Shown here: positions 49,687-60,736 of the stretch, piece after piece
Position numbering within the stretch: position 1 is the stretch's first letter
Layout of the letters: the number at the start of each line of letters is the position of its first letter
Source of the DNA: an uncultured Bacteroidota bacterium
GTDB lineage: Bacteria > Bacteroidota > Bacteroidia > Chitinophagales > Chitinophagaceae
Reading direction: 5' to 3'
Length of the DNA stretch: 64,000 nt
Assembly: GCA_903819975.1 (NCBI GenBank)
Contig: CAIJFI010000007.1
Location: forward strand, 124,001-188,000
Notes under the pieces: model-generated
Told to the model about the DNA's origin: nothing
Seen by the model: the letters and a program-made list of their open reading frames with translations, nothing else
Database searches by the model: none
Program-made: the position numbers and the translations under genes

Positions 49687-52600
49687 CTACTTAACAGGTT
49701 TATTGATTTGAATAACTCTTAAGCTATCCGCATTCATGGCTAATACAAAATTTTGAGAGGCTCCAATTTTTATAGGGCTTATTCTGCGTACCTGCCCTTT
49801 TATCGTAAGTCCATTAAATGGTACTGCTTCAAATTTACCTTTCCCTTTATTTAATAACACAGTGCCATAGTCGGCATCGTATCTGCCCATTTGAACATTG
49901 TTATCATAAAAATTTCCCATCATTAAAATGTCAGGAAGTCCGTCTCCATTGGCATCACAAACAGATGCAGTTTTATAAGCAGTCATTTGCGCTTCCCAAG
50001 GCAAATCAATTTCTGTAAAATTACCTTTGCCATCATTTATAAAAACAGAGTTTGCAAAATGATAAGCTTCGTAAATGGTTGACGAACTCAACTTTGCTTT
50101 AGAAAAAATATCTTCTAACTTAGCTTTAGCAAAGTCCTCTGCATATAAAAACTTTTTCTTTATAAGTGGGATTTGTCTTTGGATCTCATCCTTATTAGCA
50201 AAAGGAATTTCTTTCCCTTGTAAATAAAAACTAACTATTTGCTCCTTTGTTCCATTGTCGTCAAAATCATTATAATACATTCTTATCGGCGCTTCCTTGC
50301 TTGCTTTTAACCTTGTATTTAAACCCAAATTACCTGCAATTAAATCTAAATCGCCGTCACCATCAACATCTACGGCTAAAGTGAAATTCCACCAACCTGG
50401 CAAATTAGTAACAGTGCCTTTTGACCAATTGTTTAGTTTAGGATACACAATATCAATTCCGCCCCATTGATGTGTTAATACCAATTCCTTTGTTCCATCA
50501 TGATTTATATCCGCTTGAATTGCATTTGTAATCATTCCAATCTTACTTAAAAACGGAGCCACTTTTTCGGTCATGTCTGTAAAATGTCCATCGCCTTTAT
50601 TGTATAAAATATAGGAATCTGGCGCAAGCCCATATTGCATAGATACCGTATTGCTTGTGATAAATAAATCAGGATATCCGTCATTATTAAAATCAGATGC
50701 AATTATAGAAGAAGCTTGGTTGTAAACAGGAATTGCATTTTCCAACTTTTTTAAATGTCCAGCTCCGTCATTTAAATAAACCCTAGACTGCATGAACTGG
50801 TCTTTACCAAAATATTCATTACCGCCTGTGCCTACAATTAAATCCAAGTGCCCGTCTTTATTTACATCAGACCAAACAGCATCAACGTCCTCATAATTAC
50901 TATCTAAAGCTAATGCTGGTTGTTCAAGTTTAATAAACTTGCCGTTTTTTTGTTGCAAATAAGTAGCACTTTTATAACCTCTTGCCGATCCTATAAAAAT
51001 ATCTTCCAATGCATCATGATTTATATCTGCAATACATAAAGCAGGGCCTTCGGTTGAATTCATTTGCGGGATTAATTGTTCACGATTAAATTCTTGGAAC
51101 ACATTCTCCTTGTGCAGATATTTAATATCAGTTGATGCAGTAATATCAGTCATCGGATACCCTTTTACCGGCCAATGATTATTGATAACATTATAATTAA
51201 ACTGAGGTAGCCCTTTTTGATAAGTATATTTAACTGACTTATTAATGCAATTATTAAAATTGATACGCTGAAAACTATTGTCAGGCCAAATCAAAAAAGC
51301 GCTATCCACTTTTGTATTTTTTAAACCAACCAACAATGGCACTTCCATACTAGATAAAAATCCCTTGACTGGGTATTTTTCATAAGTCCTTACTTGATTA
51401 GGTGTGAATAAAATTACCTTTGCACCCAATGCATTAATGTTTTTATCAGACCCCTTTAACTCAATAGATACATATTTATTAGAAGTATCCTTATTGGCCT
51501 TATTCTCGTAAATAAAAGACTTGTCATTTACATTATTAACTACCAAGTCCAAATCTCCGTCATTATCCAAATCGGCATATGCTGCGCCGTTAGAGTAAGA
51601 ATTGGGATTATTTATAATTGCTTTTTCTTTGTCAGCAAATGAAAGGTTTCCTTTATTTAAATAGAATTGATTTGGAATTTTTATTTCTGGAAAACGATCA
51701 ATCAAAGCCATATCCTTCTCACCCATTTTATTGTCTCTGATTTTTTCTTGGATTTCTTGATTAGATACATAATTCACATAATCCATATCATTCATTCGCT
51801 TAGGTATGCCATTCGCAATAAATATATCTTTGTATCCATCATTATCAAAATCCATCATTAAAGTAGACCAAGACCAATCGGTTGCGAATATGCCAGAATA
51901 CATTCCTACTTCGCTAAAATGTCCATTGCGACGGTTCCATTGCAAATTGTTTCTTGTAACCTGAACACCATACCCAACCGATATTTTATATTTATAGGTA
52001 TCATAATCGTCTTCCCCCAATGACCTCTTTAAGATATAAGGATCCTTAGGCAACATGTCCATTGAAATAATTTCAGGGAATCCATCGTTATTTAAATCAG
52101 CCGCATCAACTCCCATGGAATACTGACTAGTATGCATCATCCTCTGTTCTTGCTCTTCGGAAAAGCTGCCATTCTTTTGGTTAATATATAAATAATCATT
52201 CTCATGGAAATCATTGCCAACATATATATCAGGATACCCATCCAAGTTTAAGTCACTCACAACCACTCCTAATCCGTAACTAATTTTACTGCTATTTATT
52301 TTTGTAAGCTTTGTTACATCTTCAAATTTCCCATTATTATTTTTGAAAATACGGTCCCCAGAAACTAAATCATAAGTGCCTAAGAAATTTTGCCTAGGAG
52401 CAAATGTTCCATTTTGATGTACAGAATGATTTAATAAAAAAACATCTAAGTCTCCATCTCCATCATAATCAAAGAATGTGGCCTGTGTACTGAAACCAGA
52501 GAAGTCCAAACCATATGCAGCAGCTTCGTCTTTGTAATAAGGAACACCATTACGAATACCTTGACAAATTAAAAATTGGTTTTTGCTTTTGAATTTTTCA

Positions 52601-53037
52601 AAATTGCCTAATCTGCAAATATAAATATCCAATAAACCATCATTATTGATGTCTACAACAGACACTCCTGTGTTCCAAGAAGAATCTTGGGGTATTTGAG
52701 CAGCTTTAGTTACGTTTTCAAATTGCAACCCGCCCTTATTAATATACAGTTGATTCTCTCCTTCGTTAGAAGCAAAAAAAATGTCAATTTTCCCGTCGTT
52801 ATTAAAGTCACCAGTGCCAACCCCTGCACCATTATAATAATACATATAATGAAACATATTAAAATCGGCTGTGGGCTTTAACTTGTTTTCAAATTGGATA
52901 CCCGTTTTAGTCGCATCCAACATTTCAAATAAGGGCTGTTCTTTTTGACTTGAATTACATTGAACAGATAAAATAATGGTGAAACCTATCCATAAAAACA
53001 GATTGTAGAATTTAGATATAGACAAGGTTTGGCTCAT
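49687..53037 (-). CDS. FG-GAP/VCBS repeat lipoprotein with ASPIC/UnbV domain (paralog 1)
   Basis: Lipobox LSVQCNSS; repeated DxNxDGxxDIY/DYDGDGDLDVF calcium-binding blades; NALGAKVILFTPNQVRTYEKYPVKGFLSSMEVPLLVGLKNTKVDSAFLIWPD. Confidence 0.9.
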   Translation of the reverse strand: MSQTLSISKFYNLFLWIGFTIILSVQCNSSQKEQPLFEMLDATKTGIQFENKLKPTADFNMFHYMYYYNGAGVGTGDFNNDGKIDIFFASNEGENQLYINKGGLQFENVTKAAQIPQDSSWNTGVSVVDINNDGLLDIYICRLGNFEKFKSKNQFLICQGIRNGVPYYKDEAAAYGLDFSGFSTQATFFDYDGDGDLDVFLLNHSVHQNGTFAPRQNFLGTYDLVSGDRIFKNNNGKFEDVTKLTKINSSKISYGLGVVVSDLNLDGYPDIYVGNDFHENDYLYINQKNGSFSEEQEQRMMHTSQYSMGVDAADLNNDGFPEIISMDMLPKDPYILKRSLGEDDYDTYKYKISVGYGVQVTRNNLQWNRRNGHFSEVGMYSGIFATDWSWSTLMMDFDNDGYKDIFIANGIPKRMNDMDYVNYVSNQEIQEKIRDNKMGEKDMALIDRFPEIKIPNQFYLNKGNLSFADKEKAIINNPNSYSNGAAYADLDNDGDLDLVVNNVNDKSFIYENKANKDTSNKYVSIELKGSDKNINALGAKVILFTPNQVRTYEKYPVKGFLSSMEVPLLVGLKNTKVDSAFLIWPDNSFQRINFNNCINKSVKYTYQKGLPQFNYNVINNHWPVKGYPMTDITASTDIKYLHKENVFQEFNREQLIPQMNSTEGPALCIADINHDALEDIFIGSARGYKSATYLQQKNGKFIKLEQPALALDSNYEDVDAVWSDVNKDGHLDLIVGTGGNEYFGKDQFMQSRVYLNDGAGHLKKLENAIPVYNQASSIIASDFNNDGYPDLFITSNTVSMQYGLAPDSYILYNKGDGHFTDMTEKVAPFLSKIGMITNAIQADINHDGTKELVLTHQWGGIDIVYPKLNNWSKGTVTNLPGWWNFTLAVDVDGDGDLDLIAGNLGLNTRLKASKEAPIRMYYNDFDDNGTKEQIVSFYLQGKEIPFANKDEIQRQIPLIKKKFLYAEDFAKAKLEDIFSKAKLSSSTIYEAYHFANSVFINDGKGNFTEIDLPWEAQMTAYKTASVCDANGDGLPDILMMGNFYDNNVQMGRYDADYGTVLLNKGKGKFEAVPFNGLTIKGQVRRISPIKIGASQNFVLAMNADSLRVIQINKPVK

Positions 53038-53128
53038 TTATTTTGCAATAATTTATTTGTTAAAAGTAAAGAATTTATAGCCATAAATACATTCCCATGC
53101 TGTATTTTTACAGATAAATAAACCTGCG

Positions 53129-54064
53129 ATGAAATACCTTAAAATAGCAATCGTTTTGATTGTATTATCTACAATAAGCTTTTTCTATTTGTACATCCCT
53201 TCTACGATAAAAGTGTCTACTTTTAAACTTAGTGCTTCACATGAGTTGAGCGTTTTAAGGCTAATAAATGACCAAAAGAAACTAGTTGAAAGTATGTCGA
53301 CATATTATGATAGTAATGCTCATAACATCAATGTTAATGGCATTCAGTTTACAGTAAGTGCCGCATTGTCCAACTTGGTGCAAATTGACATTATTTCTAA
53401 AGACATAAAAACTAAGAGCTATATATCAGTAAACAGTTTAAATAGAGACAGCGCAGCAATCAATTGGTTTTTTGAGATCCCAACAACTTTCAATCCATTA
53501 AAAAGATTAAGTGATTATCAGGAAGCAATAAAAATTAAAAAAGCCACAGAGCAGTTATTAATTTCCATTAATAATTATGTAGAGCATCCGATTAATGTTT
53601 ATGGATATGACATAAAGGAAGTTACATTGTCTGACACTTTGCTGATTACAACCAAATTTATCAGTAAACAACTTCCAACAAATACGCAAGTTTACAACGC
53701 CGTTGATGGTTTAAATAAATACTTGGGCAGCTTTAACCGCAAGCGTTTAAACAACCCAATGGTTACTGTTTTAGAAAATCCAACCAACGACTACACAATA
53801 ATGGTTGGCATTTCAATTGACGGAGAAGTTAAAGAAACGGATAACTACAGAATTAAAAGAATGCCTGTTAATGGAAAAATGTTTGTTGCGGATATTAAAG
53901 GAGGATTTTCAAATATTCAAAATGGATATAGCGCGCTTAAAACATATTTATTAGATGCTAAACGACCTTCCCCTGCAGTTCCTTTTGAACTATTATTAAA
54001 CGATCGCAGAAAGGTTGCAGATAGTAGTCAATGGTTAACTAGAATATACTACCCAGTAATGTAA
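53129..54064 (+). CDS. Membrane-anchored protein with GyrI-like/AraC effector-binding-type C-terminal domain
   Basis: N-terminal TM MKYLKIAIVLIVLSTISFFYLYIP; C-terminal YDIKEVTLSDTLLITTKFISKQLP...NYRIKRMPVNGKMFVADIKGGFSNIQNGYSALKTYLLDAKR...RIYYPVM. Confidence 0.55.
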   Translation: MKYLKIAIVLIVLSTISFFYLYIPSTIKVSTFKLSASHELSVLRLINDQKKLVESMSTYYDSNAHNINVNGIQFTVSAALSNLVQIDIISKDIKTKSYISVNSLNRDSAAINWFFEIPTTFNPLKRLSDYQEAIKIKKATEQLLISINNYVEHPINVYGYDIKEVTLSDTLLITTKFISKQLPTNTQVYNAVDGLNKYLGSFNRKRLNNPMVTVLENPTNDYTIMVGISIDGEVKETDNYRIKRMPVNGKMFVADIKGGFSNIQNGYSALKTYLLDAKRPSPAVPFELLLNDRRKVADSSQWLTRIYYPVM

Positions 54065-57000
54065 TTAAGGATTCAACTTGAAAAGTAAAGGAATCATGTC
54101 ATTTTGCAGGAATAACAAATTGGCTTGATGCTGATAATTTACTTTCTTAATATCCCTTACCATCCCTGTTAAATTCAATCCTGTTTTATTGGATGAAAGA
54201 GGCTCAAATCCACCCTTCCCATCCCCAAGCAATATTTGACCCTGGCTTGCATCCAGTCTGCCTAATTGCGGCTGAAAATTAAATTCATTGCCACCTATAA
54301 TTAAATCCGCATTCCCATCTTTGTTAATATCCAAGCTTAGTATGGCATTAACACTTGAAAACTGTACAAGTGCTGGCAATTCTTTTATTTCATATTGGCC
54401 ATTTCCTTTATTGATTGCAATAACTGATGAACCAAAATTCACTTCCTTAACTGTAGCTTTTGCAAATACTTCCTTACTAAATAAATCGTTGATTGATTTT
54501 TTGGCATACTCCTGATGATGCAATGAATTCTTTTTTAAAGAAGGAATCTGATCCTGCAAATCGCGTTTCATGAATACAGGAACATCTTTATTATCAAAAG
54601 TCTTGGTCATTATTTTATCAATACTGCCATTGCCATCAAAATCTGAAACAAATAATTTAATGGGTGTAGTTTTTGTTGGATGTAAATTAAAGTTTTGACC
54701 TATATTTCCCAATATCAAATCTTGCTTGCCATCATTATTTACATCTACCGATGCTATTGCTGTCCACCAACCATTGTACTGATTTAAATTAGATTTAATC
54801 TCATTAAAGCCTCCATTTTTGTATTTGAATATATGTGGACTCATCCATTCGCCTACAATCACTAACTCTTTGTCCTTGTCACCATCCATATCTGACAACA
54901 CTGCACTTCGGACCATTCCAATGGTATTTAATCCACCCAGTTTATTTGAAGGCATGTCCGAAAAATGTCCCTTTCCGTCATTTGTAAACAAATGAGACTG
55001 AGGTGTTAACCCATACCCTTTCGTCACACAGGAAGCGCCAACAAACAAATCCAAATCTCCATCCTTATCAAAATCATTCCAAACAATGGCACCAATATTA
55101 TCTTGGTTTAATGGAAAAGCAGTTGTTGAAATTTTAAAGTTACCCTTACCGTCATTTATAAATAATCTTAATTGTAATTCTCTGGAAGCAGCACTTGCAT
55201 TGTTACCGCCAGATGCTACAAATAAATCCAAGTCTCCATCTGCATCTACATCAATCAAAGCTGTTTCGGTGTCTTCGAAACTTGAAAACATTTTCAAATC
55301 CGGGATTCCCTTTTTTTGGAATCCCGCACCTTTTTGCAAATACAATTGTCCAAGTTGTTCACTTGTTCCCGCAATAAATATATCGTCAAGACCATCTCCA
55401 TTCACGTCTCCTACTGCTGCTTTAGGACCAGCATGCGAAAGCATTTCAGGAATACCGCGTTCTGCATAAAAGTCGGTATAATCAGGTTGCTTGTGTTTAT
55501 CAAAAGCAATTGGTTGCTTTGTCAAAATTGGTAATTCAATACTTGTTTTTGCCATTGGCTTATTTGCAAAAACTGAGGCTTCCCCTTTCATTGGCTGATG
55601 AAGTATATTTACAGCATCAGTTTTTAATGGCATACTAATTTTTTGATACGTATTATTTGGCCAGTAAACAATCAATGAATCAATTTTAGTCTTTGCGCCA
55701 AGCCCCATTATTAATTTATAATCTACCGAAGACTGAAACCCTCGGCTAGGTATTAACTCTCTACTAATTGTTTGATCACCCACATAAGCCACTAATTTTG
55801 TCCCAATGCCAAATTTATTATTTTCAGATCCCTCAATTTTAAATGAGATAAAATGATTTAGTCTTTTCTCTACTGTTAAATTCTTATAGATTAATGCAGG
55901 TTCATTTACGTTATTAATTACTAAATCCAAATCCCCGTCTCCATCTAAATCGGCATAAGCAGCTCCGTTTGAAAATGAATTCTGCGTAAAGCCCCAGTCT
56001 AAAGACTTGTCTTCAAATTTTAAATTCCCTTTATTGTGGAACATTTTATTAGGCACCGCAATGGATGGTATTTTACTTACTAAGTCAGTTAAATTTTTTC
56101 GGCCAGTTTGAATCATTTTTTCTTTTATCTCATTGGCATCAAAATCTAAAAAATCCTGATTGGTTAAATCTCTATAAATCCCATTGCAAATATAAATATC
56201 GTTATTGCCGTCATTATCTGCATCAAACATTAAAGCACCCCAACTCCATTCAGATGCATTTACACCACTGTAATTTGAGATATCAATAAACTTGTTCTGT
56301 TTAGTATTAAGTTGCAAAGTGTTCTGCAAAAACTGATGATGGAAGTCGTTTCTTTCCTTTAATCTGTATTGATCTATATCATCAAAACTTAGAGTTGTTT
56401 TTAGACGATAATCATCTGCAGGCAACATATCGGTTGTGAAAATATCGGGATAGCCGTCATTATTAATATCGCCAATGTCCGCACCCATGGAAGCAAAACT
56501 GGTATGTGACAACAACGTATCTAACTGGTCTTTAAATGTGCCATCCTTTTGATTAATATACAAGTAGTCTCTTTCAAAAAAATCATTGGAGACATAAATA
56601 TCAGGATAATGGTCGCCATTAATATCGCCAATTGAAATACCTAAGCCAAAACTCATTAATGTGCCATGTATTCCCGCTTGCTTGGTTACTTCCTCAAAAT
56701 GACCATTGTTATTTTGATATAAATGATCCCCACCACCTTTCATATTCATTGGAACTGCCCAATCCTTAGCTAATAAATCACGTTGTTTGGGATAACCCAA
56801 GCTATTTACAGGTATAGGACTATTGTTGATTAAAAAGCAATCTAAGTCCCCATCCATATCGTAGTCAAAGAAAGTTGCCTGAGTTGTATAACCCGTATCC
56901 GCTAATCCATATTCTGCTGCTTTGTCTGTAAATGTCAAATCGTGATTATTAATAAACAGCTGATTCGCCCTTACCTGCTCATTGTCCATACTGCCTGCAT

Positions 57001-57409
57001 TAGATACATAAATATCCAACCAGCCATCATTGTTAATATCTACAAATACAACCCCTGTACTAAACTGTTTCTTATTTACAAAGCCCGCCTTTGTAGAAAT
57101 ATCTTCAAACTTAAATCCACCTTTGTTTAAAAATAATTTGTTTGCTCCCTGATTCGCTGTAAAAAAAACATCTGGTAATCCGTCATTGTTAATATCGCCA
57201 ACTGCAACGCCGCCACCATTATAAAAATTCCTGTAGTTTAAAATATTTATCGTGTCATTGTCTACAACTTTGTTGTTAAAATTGATGCCTGAATTTTCTA
57301 CCAACTCAAATAAGGCCTCCGGTTTTTTTGATGTACCACAGGCAACTGCAAATAGCGCTGCAGCTGCAACTAAGTATTTTGAGAATAACCTATTTTTTGT
57401 GTATGACAT
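54065..57409 (-). CDS. FG-GAP/VCBS repeat lipoprotein with ASPIC/UnbV domain (paralog 2)
   Basis: Lipobox FAVACGTS; blades GDINNDGLPDVFF, DYDMDGDLDCFLINNSPIPVN; FGIGTKLVAYVGDQTISRELIPSRGFQSSVDYKLIMGLGAKTKIDSLIVYWPN. Confidence 0.92.
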   Translation of the reverse strand: MSYTKNRLFSKYLVAAAALFAVACGTSKKPEALFELVENSGINFNNKVVDNDTINILNYRNFYNGGGVAVGDINNDGLPDVFFTANQGANKLFLNKGGFKFEDISTKAGFVNKKQFSTGVVFVDINNDGWLDIYVSNAGSMDNEQVRANQLFINNHDLTFTDKAAEYGLADTGYTTQATFFDYDMDGDLDCFLINNSPIPVNSLGYPKQRDLLAKDWAVPMNMKGGGDHLYQNNNGHFEEVTKQAGIHGTLMSFGLGISIGDINGDHYPDIYVSNDFFERDYLYINQKDGTFKDQLDTLLSHTSFASMGADIGDINNDGYPDIFTTDMLPADDYRLKTTLSFDDIDQYRLKERNDFHHQFLQNTLQLNTKQNKFIDISNYSGVNASEWSWGALMFDADNDGNNDIYICNGIYRDLTNQDFLDFDANEIKEKMIQTGRKNLTDLVSKIPSIAVPNKMFHNKGNLKFEDKSLDWGFTQNSFSNGAAYADLDGDGDLDLVINNVNEPALIYKNLTVEKRLNHFISFKIEGSENNKFGIGTKLVAYVGDQTISRELIPSRGFQSSVDYKLIMGLGAKTKIDSLIVYWPNNTYQKISMPLKTDAVNILHQPMKGEASVFANKPMAKTSIELPILTKQPIAFDKHKQPDYTDFYAERGIPEMLSHAGPKAAVGDVNGDGLDDIFIAGTSEQLGQLYLQKGAGFQKKGIPDLKMFSSFEDTETALIDVDADGDLDLFVASGGNNASAASRELQLRLFINDGKGNFKISTTAFPLNQDNIGAIVWNDFDKDGDLDLFVGASCVTKGYGLTPQSHLFTNDGKGHFSDMPSNKLGGLNTIGMVRSAVLSDMDGDKDKELVIVGEWMSPHIFKYKNGGFNEIKSNLNQYNGWWTAIASVDVNNDGKQDLILGNIGQNFNLHPTKTTPIKLFVSDFDGNGSIDKIMTKTFDNKDVPVFMKRDLQDQIPSLKKNSLHHQEYAKKSINDLFSKEVFAKATVKEVNFGSSVIAINKGNGQYEIKELPALVQFSSVNAILSLDINKDGNADLIIGGNEFNFQPQLGRLDASQGQILLGDGKGGFEPLSSNKTGLNLTGMVRDIKKVNYQHQANLLFLQNDMIPLLFKLNP

Positions 57410-57421
57410 GCTTGCCCTTAA

Positions 57422-60400
57422 TTAATTCAATTGATATAGTAATGGGAAGTCGTTGTTTTGTAAAAATATAAAGTGATCCTTCCCTAGTCTATTTATTTTT
57501 TTAATATCTCTCATCTGACCTTTCAATAGTATACCTGACTGTGCAGGATCTAAAACCTCAAATTGCATATTTTGCTTTTGTAATAAAACATCTACAAAAC
57601 TGGCATCTAATCTTTCATATTGTGGCTGATAGTCAAAATGATTGCCTCCCAAAATCAAGTCTAACTTTCCATCGTTATTTAAATCCGAAACTTGAATTGC
57701 ATTAATACTGCTTAATTGCGTCATTGCTGGTAATGGCATTATTTCAAACTGTCCGCCGCCTTTATTAATTGCAATGATAGAACTTGGGAAATCGAACGTT
57801 TTAACAATTGCAGTTTTAATATCTTCAGCAGAAAAGATTTCTTGAACAGACTTATTAGCATAGTCAATATGCTTTAGGTTATGTTTCTTAATAGCTGGTA
57901 CCATTTCTTCTAATTCTCTCTTCACTACCACTGGCTTATCTTTTCCATCCACAGTATAAGTAACTACTTTGTCTTTAATGCCATTCTTGTCAAAATCATT
58001 GACAAATAATTTTGCTGGCTTTTCTTTGGTTGGTTGTAGATAAAAGTTTTCTCCAATATTTCCTATAATTAAATCCATTTTCCCGTCCTTATTAATATCA
58101 GCAACTTGTATAGTCTGCCACCATCCATTTAGTTCATTCAAATTAGATTTAAGCTCGCTAAATTGCCCATTGGAATTTTTGAAAATATGAGGAGCCATCC
58201 ATTCGCCAACAACTATTAATTCTTTTTGATTGTCTCCATCAATATCTACCCAACTAGCATCTGTTAACATACCAATGGTTGCAAGTGCAGGCGCTATACG
58301 CGCAGTTATATCTGTATAATGCCCTTTGCCATCGTTTTGCAACAAGTAGCTTGTAGGGTTCATGCCATACACAAAAGGATAATTCCTTGACCCTACAAAT
58401 AAATCTACGAAACCGTCATGGTTAAAATCATAAGGAGCTATTACAGAAACATTCATTGATACATTAGGAAATGCAGTAGCGTCAATGGTGAAATTGCCTT
58501 TGCCATCATTTTTAAATAAACGCACCTGCAACTCTCTTGTATTAATTTCGTTATTATTTCCACCAGGCCCAATTATCAAATCTAAGTCGCCATCATTATC
58601 TACGTCAACTAATTGAATCGCGACATCCTCAAAACTTTTAAATGCCTCAAATGCCGGCTGTGGCTTAAGGGTAAATTTGCCAGCCTTATCCTGCAAGTAT
58701 AATTGACCTGGATGCTCAGGAGTGCCTCCAATAAATATATCATCTAGCTTATCCCCATTCACATCACCAATCGCAGCCTTAGGGCCTTCTTTCGATAACA
58801 TTTCTGGCACACCTCTTTCTGCATAAAAATCAATCACATCGTTTTCGGTATGCTTCAAGAAACTTGTTTCAATTTTAGTTAACAATGGCTTAATCGTCAA
58901 CGCTATACCTTCAAATTTTTTACCATCTACTGGCTGACTAATATGGTGAACTTTATTAATTGCAGGAGCTATAACAGTAGACATGATTCTGTTTGGCCAA
59001 ATAATAACCATTGAATCTATTTTACTAGCGGTTCCAATTCCAATTACTTGTTTATAATCCACCGAAGACTGAAAACCTCTGCTAGGTATTACTTCCTTAG
59101 TTAATACTTCCTTGCCAATATGTAATTGTATTTTACTTCCTACTGCAAATGTATTTTGTCCAGCCCCCTTTAAATTAATGCCAATATAATTGTTGTGATT
59201 AAGCTCTCTTGAATTATTCTTATAAATAAAACTTGGCTGATTTTCATTATTGATAATTAAATCCAAATCGCCATCATTGTCTAAGTCGCCATAAGCAGCT
59301 CCATTTGAAAAAGTATTTTGACTAAGACCCCACTTATTTCCTATATCTGTAAATTTTAAATTATGTTCGTTTTTGTACACCTTATTTGGGATAGGTGTTT
59401 TTGGTATTTGCTTTAACACCTGGTCAACTTCATCTTTTCTGCCAGTCAATATCATTTTTTGAATTACATCATTTGCAAAAAAGTTCATGAAATCCAAATC
59501 AGTAACATCATGATTTACACCATTACAAGCCAAGATATCATTCCATCCATCGTTGTCCATGTCAAACATTAATGCGCCCCAACTCCAATCTGAAGCTGAC
59601 ACACCCGAGAAATTACCAATATCCTTGAAATTTCCAGAAGGCGAATTTAGCTGCAAGCAATTTTTTACATAATGATAATAGAAGCCTGCACTTATTTTTC
59701 TATTAAACATATCTATATCATCAAATGCGCCAGTTGTTTTAATTCTGAAATCAGATAGTGGTAACATGTCCGTTGTAAAAATATCACTGTAGCCATCGTT
59801 GTTGACATCTGCAATGTCTGCACCCATGGAAGAAAAACTAGTGTGCTGCATTTTCTCTTCCAACACGTCTTTAAACTTCCCGTTTTTTTGATTGATGTAC
59901 AAGTAGTCTCTTTCATAAGAATCATTAGCGACATACACATCTGGATAACCGTCATTATTTATATCCCCCACAGAAACACCCATACCAAAACTCAATAAAG
60001 TTCCATGTATTCCAGCGTCCTGAGTTACTTCGGTAAAATGCCCGTTGTCATTTCTAAATAAATGATCTCCTCCTCCCTTTAAAAAGTCACCAACTGGCCA
60101 TTTGCTTTCTAACAAATCTCTTTTGTTTGAAAACTCTAATTGATTTACAGGAATTGGACTATTGTTAATCATAAAGCAATCTAAATCCCCGTCCATATCA
60201 TAGTCAAAAAATGAAACCTGAGTGGTATACGCTTTAATATCTAATCCATATGCCGAAGCAGACTCGGTGAATGTGCCATTATGATTATTAATATAAAGCT
60301 TGTTTTTGCGATTACCTGTAGGCATGTGGCCCGAACTGCAAACGTATATATCCAACCAGCCATCGGCATTAATGTCGGCCATTACAACACCTGTATTCCA

Positions 60401-60727
60401 AATGTCGTCTACTATTATGCCCGCTTTATTAGAAATATCTTCAAACTGAAAATTCCCCTTGTTTAAATACAATTTATTAGCGCCAGTATTGGATGTTAAA
60501 AACACATCGGCTAGGCCATCATTATTAATATCTCCTATTGCAACTCCACCGCCATTATAAAAATTACGAAATAAAAAGCTGTTTTCTTTTTTGCCATCTT
60601 CCACCTGATTTACAAAATCAATTCCTGTTTTTTCCATTAATTCAAATAATGGTTTTTCCTTTTTCAAGCCACAACTTGAAGCAAAAAATAAAACTAAAAG
60701 TAGACTTTGTATGTAGCAATTTTTCAT
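57422..60727 (-). CDS. FG-GAP/VCBS repeat lipoprotein with ASPIC/UnbV domain (paralog 3)
   Basis: Lipobox FFASSCGLKK; blades as paralog 2; VGSKIQLHIGKEVLTKEVIPSRGFQSSVDYKQVIGIGTASKIDSMVIIWPN. ORF track start 60757 is TTG inside a terminator stem; ATG at 60727 preferred. Confidence 0.92.
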   Translation of the reverse strand: MKNCYIQSLLLVLFFASSCGLKKEKPLFELMEKTGIDFVNQVEDGKKENSFLFRNFYNGGGVAIGDINNDGLADVFLTSNTGANKLYLNKGNFQFEDISNKAGIIVDDIWNTGVVMADINADGWLDIYVCSSGHMPTGNRKNKLYINNHNGTFTESASAYGLDIKAYTTQVSFFDYDMDGDLDCFMINNSPIPVNQLEFSNKRDLLESKWPVGDFLKGGGDHLFRNDNGHFTEVTQDAGIHGTLLSFGMGVSVGDINNDGYPDVYVANDSYERDYLYINQKNGKFKDVLEEKMQHTSFSSMGADIADVNNDGYSDIFTTDMLPLSDFRIKTTGAFDDIDMFNRKISAGFYYHYVKNCLQLNSPSGNFKDIGNFSGVSASDWSWGALMFDMDNDGWNDILACNGVNHDVTDLDFMNFFANDVIQKMILTGRKDEVDQVLKQIPKTPIPNKVYKNEHNLKFTDIGNKWGLSQNTFSNGAAYGDLDNDGDLDLIINNENQPSFIYKNNSRELNHNNYIGINLKGAGQNTFAVGSKIQLHIGKEVLTKEVIPSRGFQSSVDYKQVIGIGTASKIDSMVIIWPNRIMSTVIAPAINKVHHISQPVDGKKFEGIALTIKPLLTKIETSFLKHTENDVIDFYAERGVPEMLSKEGPKAAIGDVNGDKLDDIFIGGTPEHPGQLYLQDKAGKFTLKPQPAFEAFKSFEDVAIQLVDVDNDGDLDLIIGPGGNNNEINTRELQVRLFKNDGKGNFTIDATAFPNVSMNVSVIAPYDFNHDGFVDLFVGSRNYPFVYGMNPTSYLLQNDGKGHYTDITARIAPALATIGMLTDASWVDIDGDNQKELIVVGEWMAPHIFKNSNGQFSELKSNLNELNGWWQTIQVADINKDGKMDLIIGNIGENFYLQPTKEKPAKLFVNDFDKNGIKDKVVTYTVDGKDKPVVVKRELEEMVPAIKKHNLKHIDYANKSVQEIFSAEDIKTAIVKTFDFPSSIIAINKGGGQFEIMPLPAMTQLSSINAIQVSDLNNDGKLDLILGGNHFDYQPQYERLDASFVDVLLQKQNMQFEVLDPAQSGILLKGQMRDIKKINRLGKDHFIFLQNNDFPLLYQLN

Positions 60728-60736
60728 GGACAATAT

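Noticed and set aside
59713-59955. 80-aa ORF in alternate frame inside UnbV paralog 3
   Set aside because: Out-of-frame shadow of Asp/Asn-rich FG-GAP repeats
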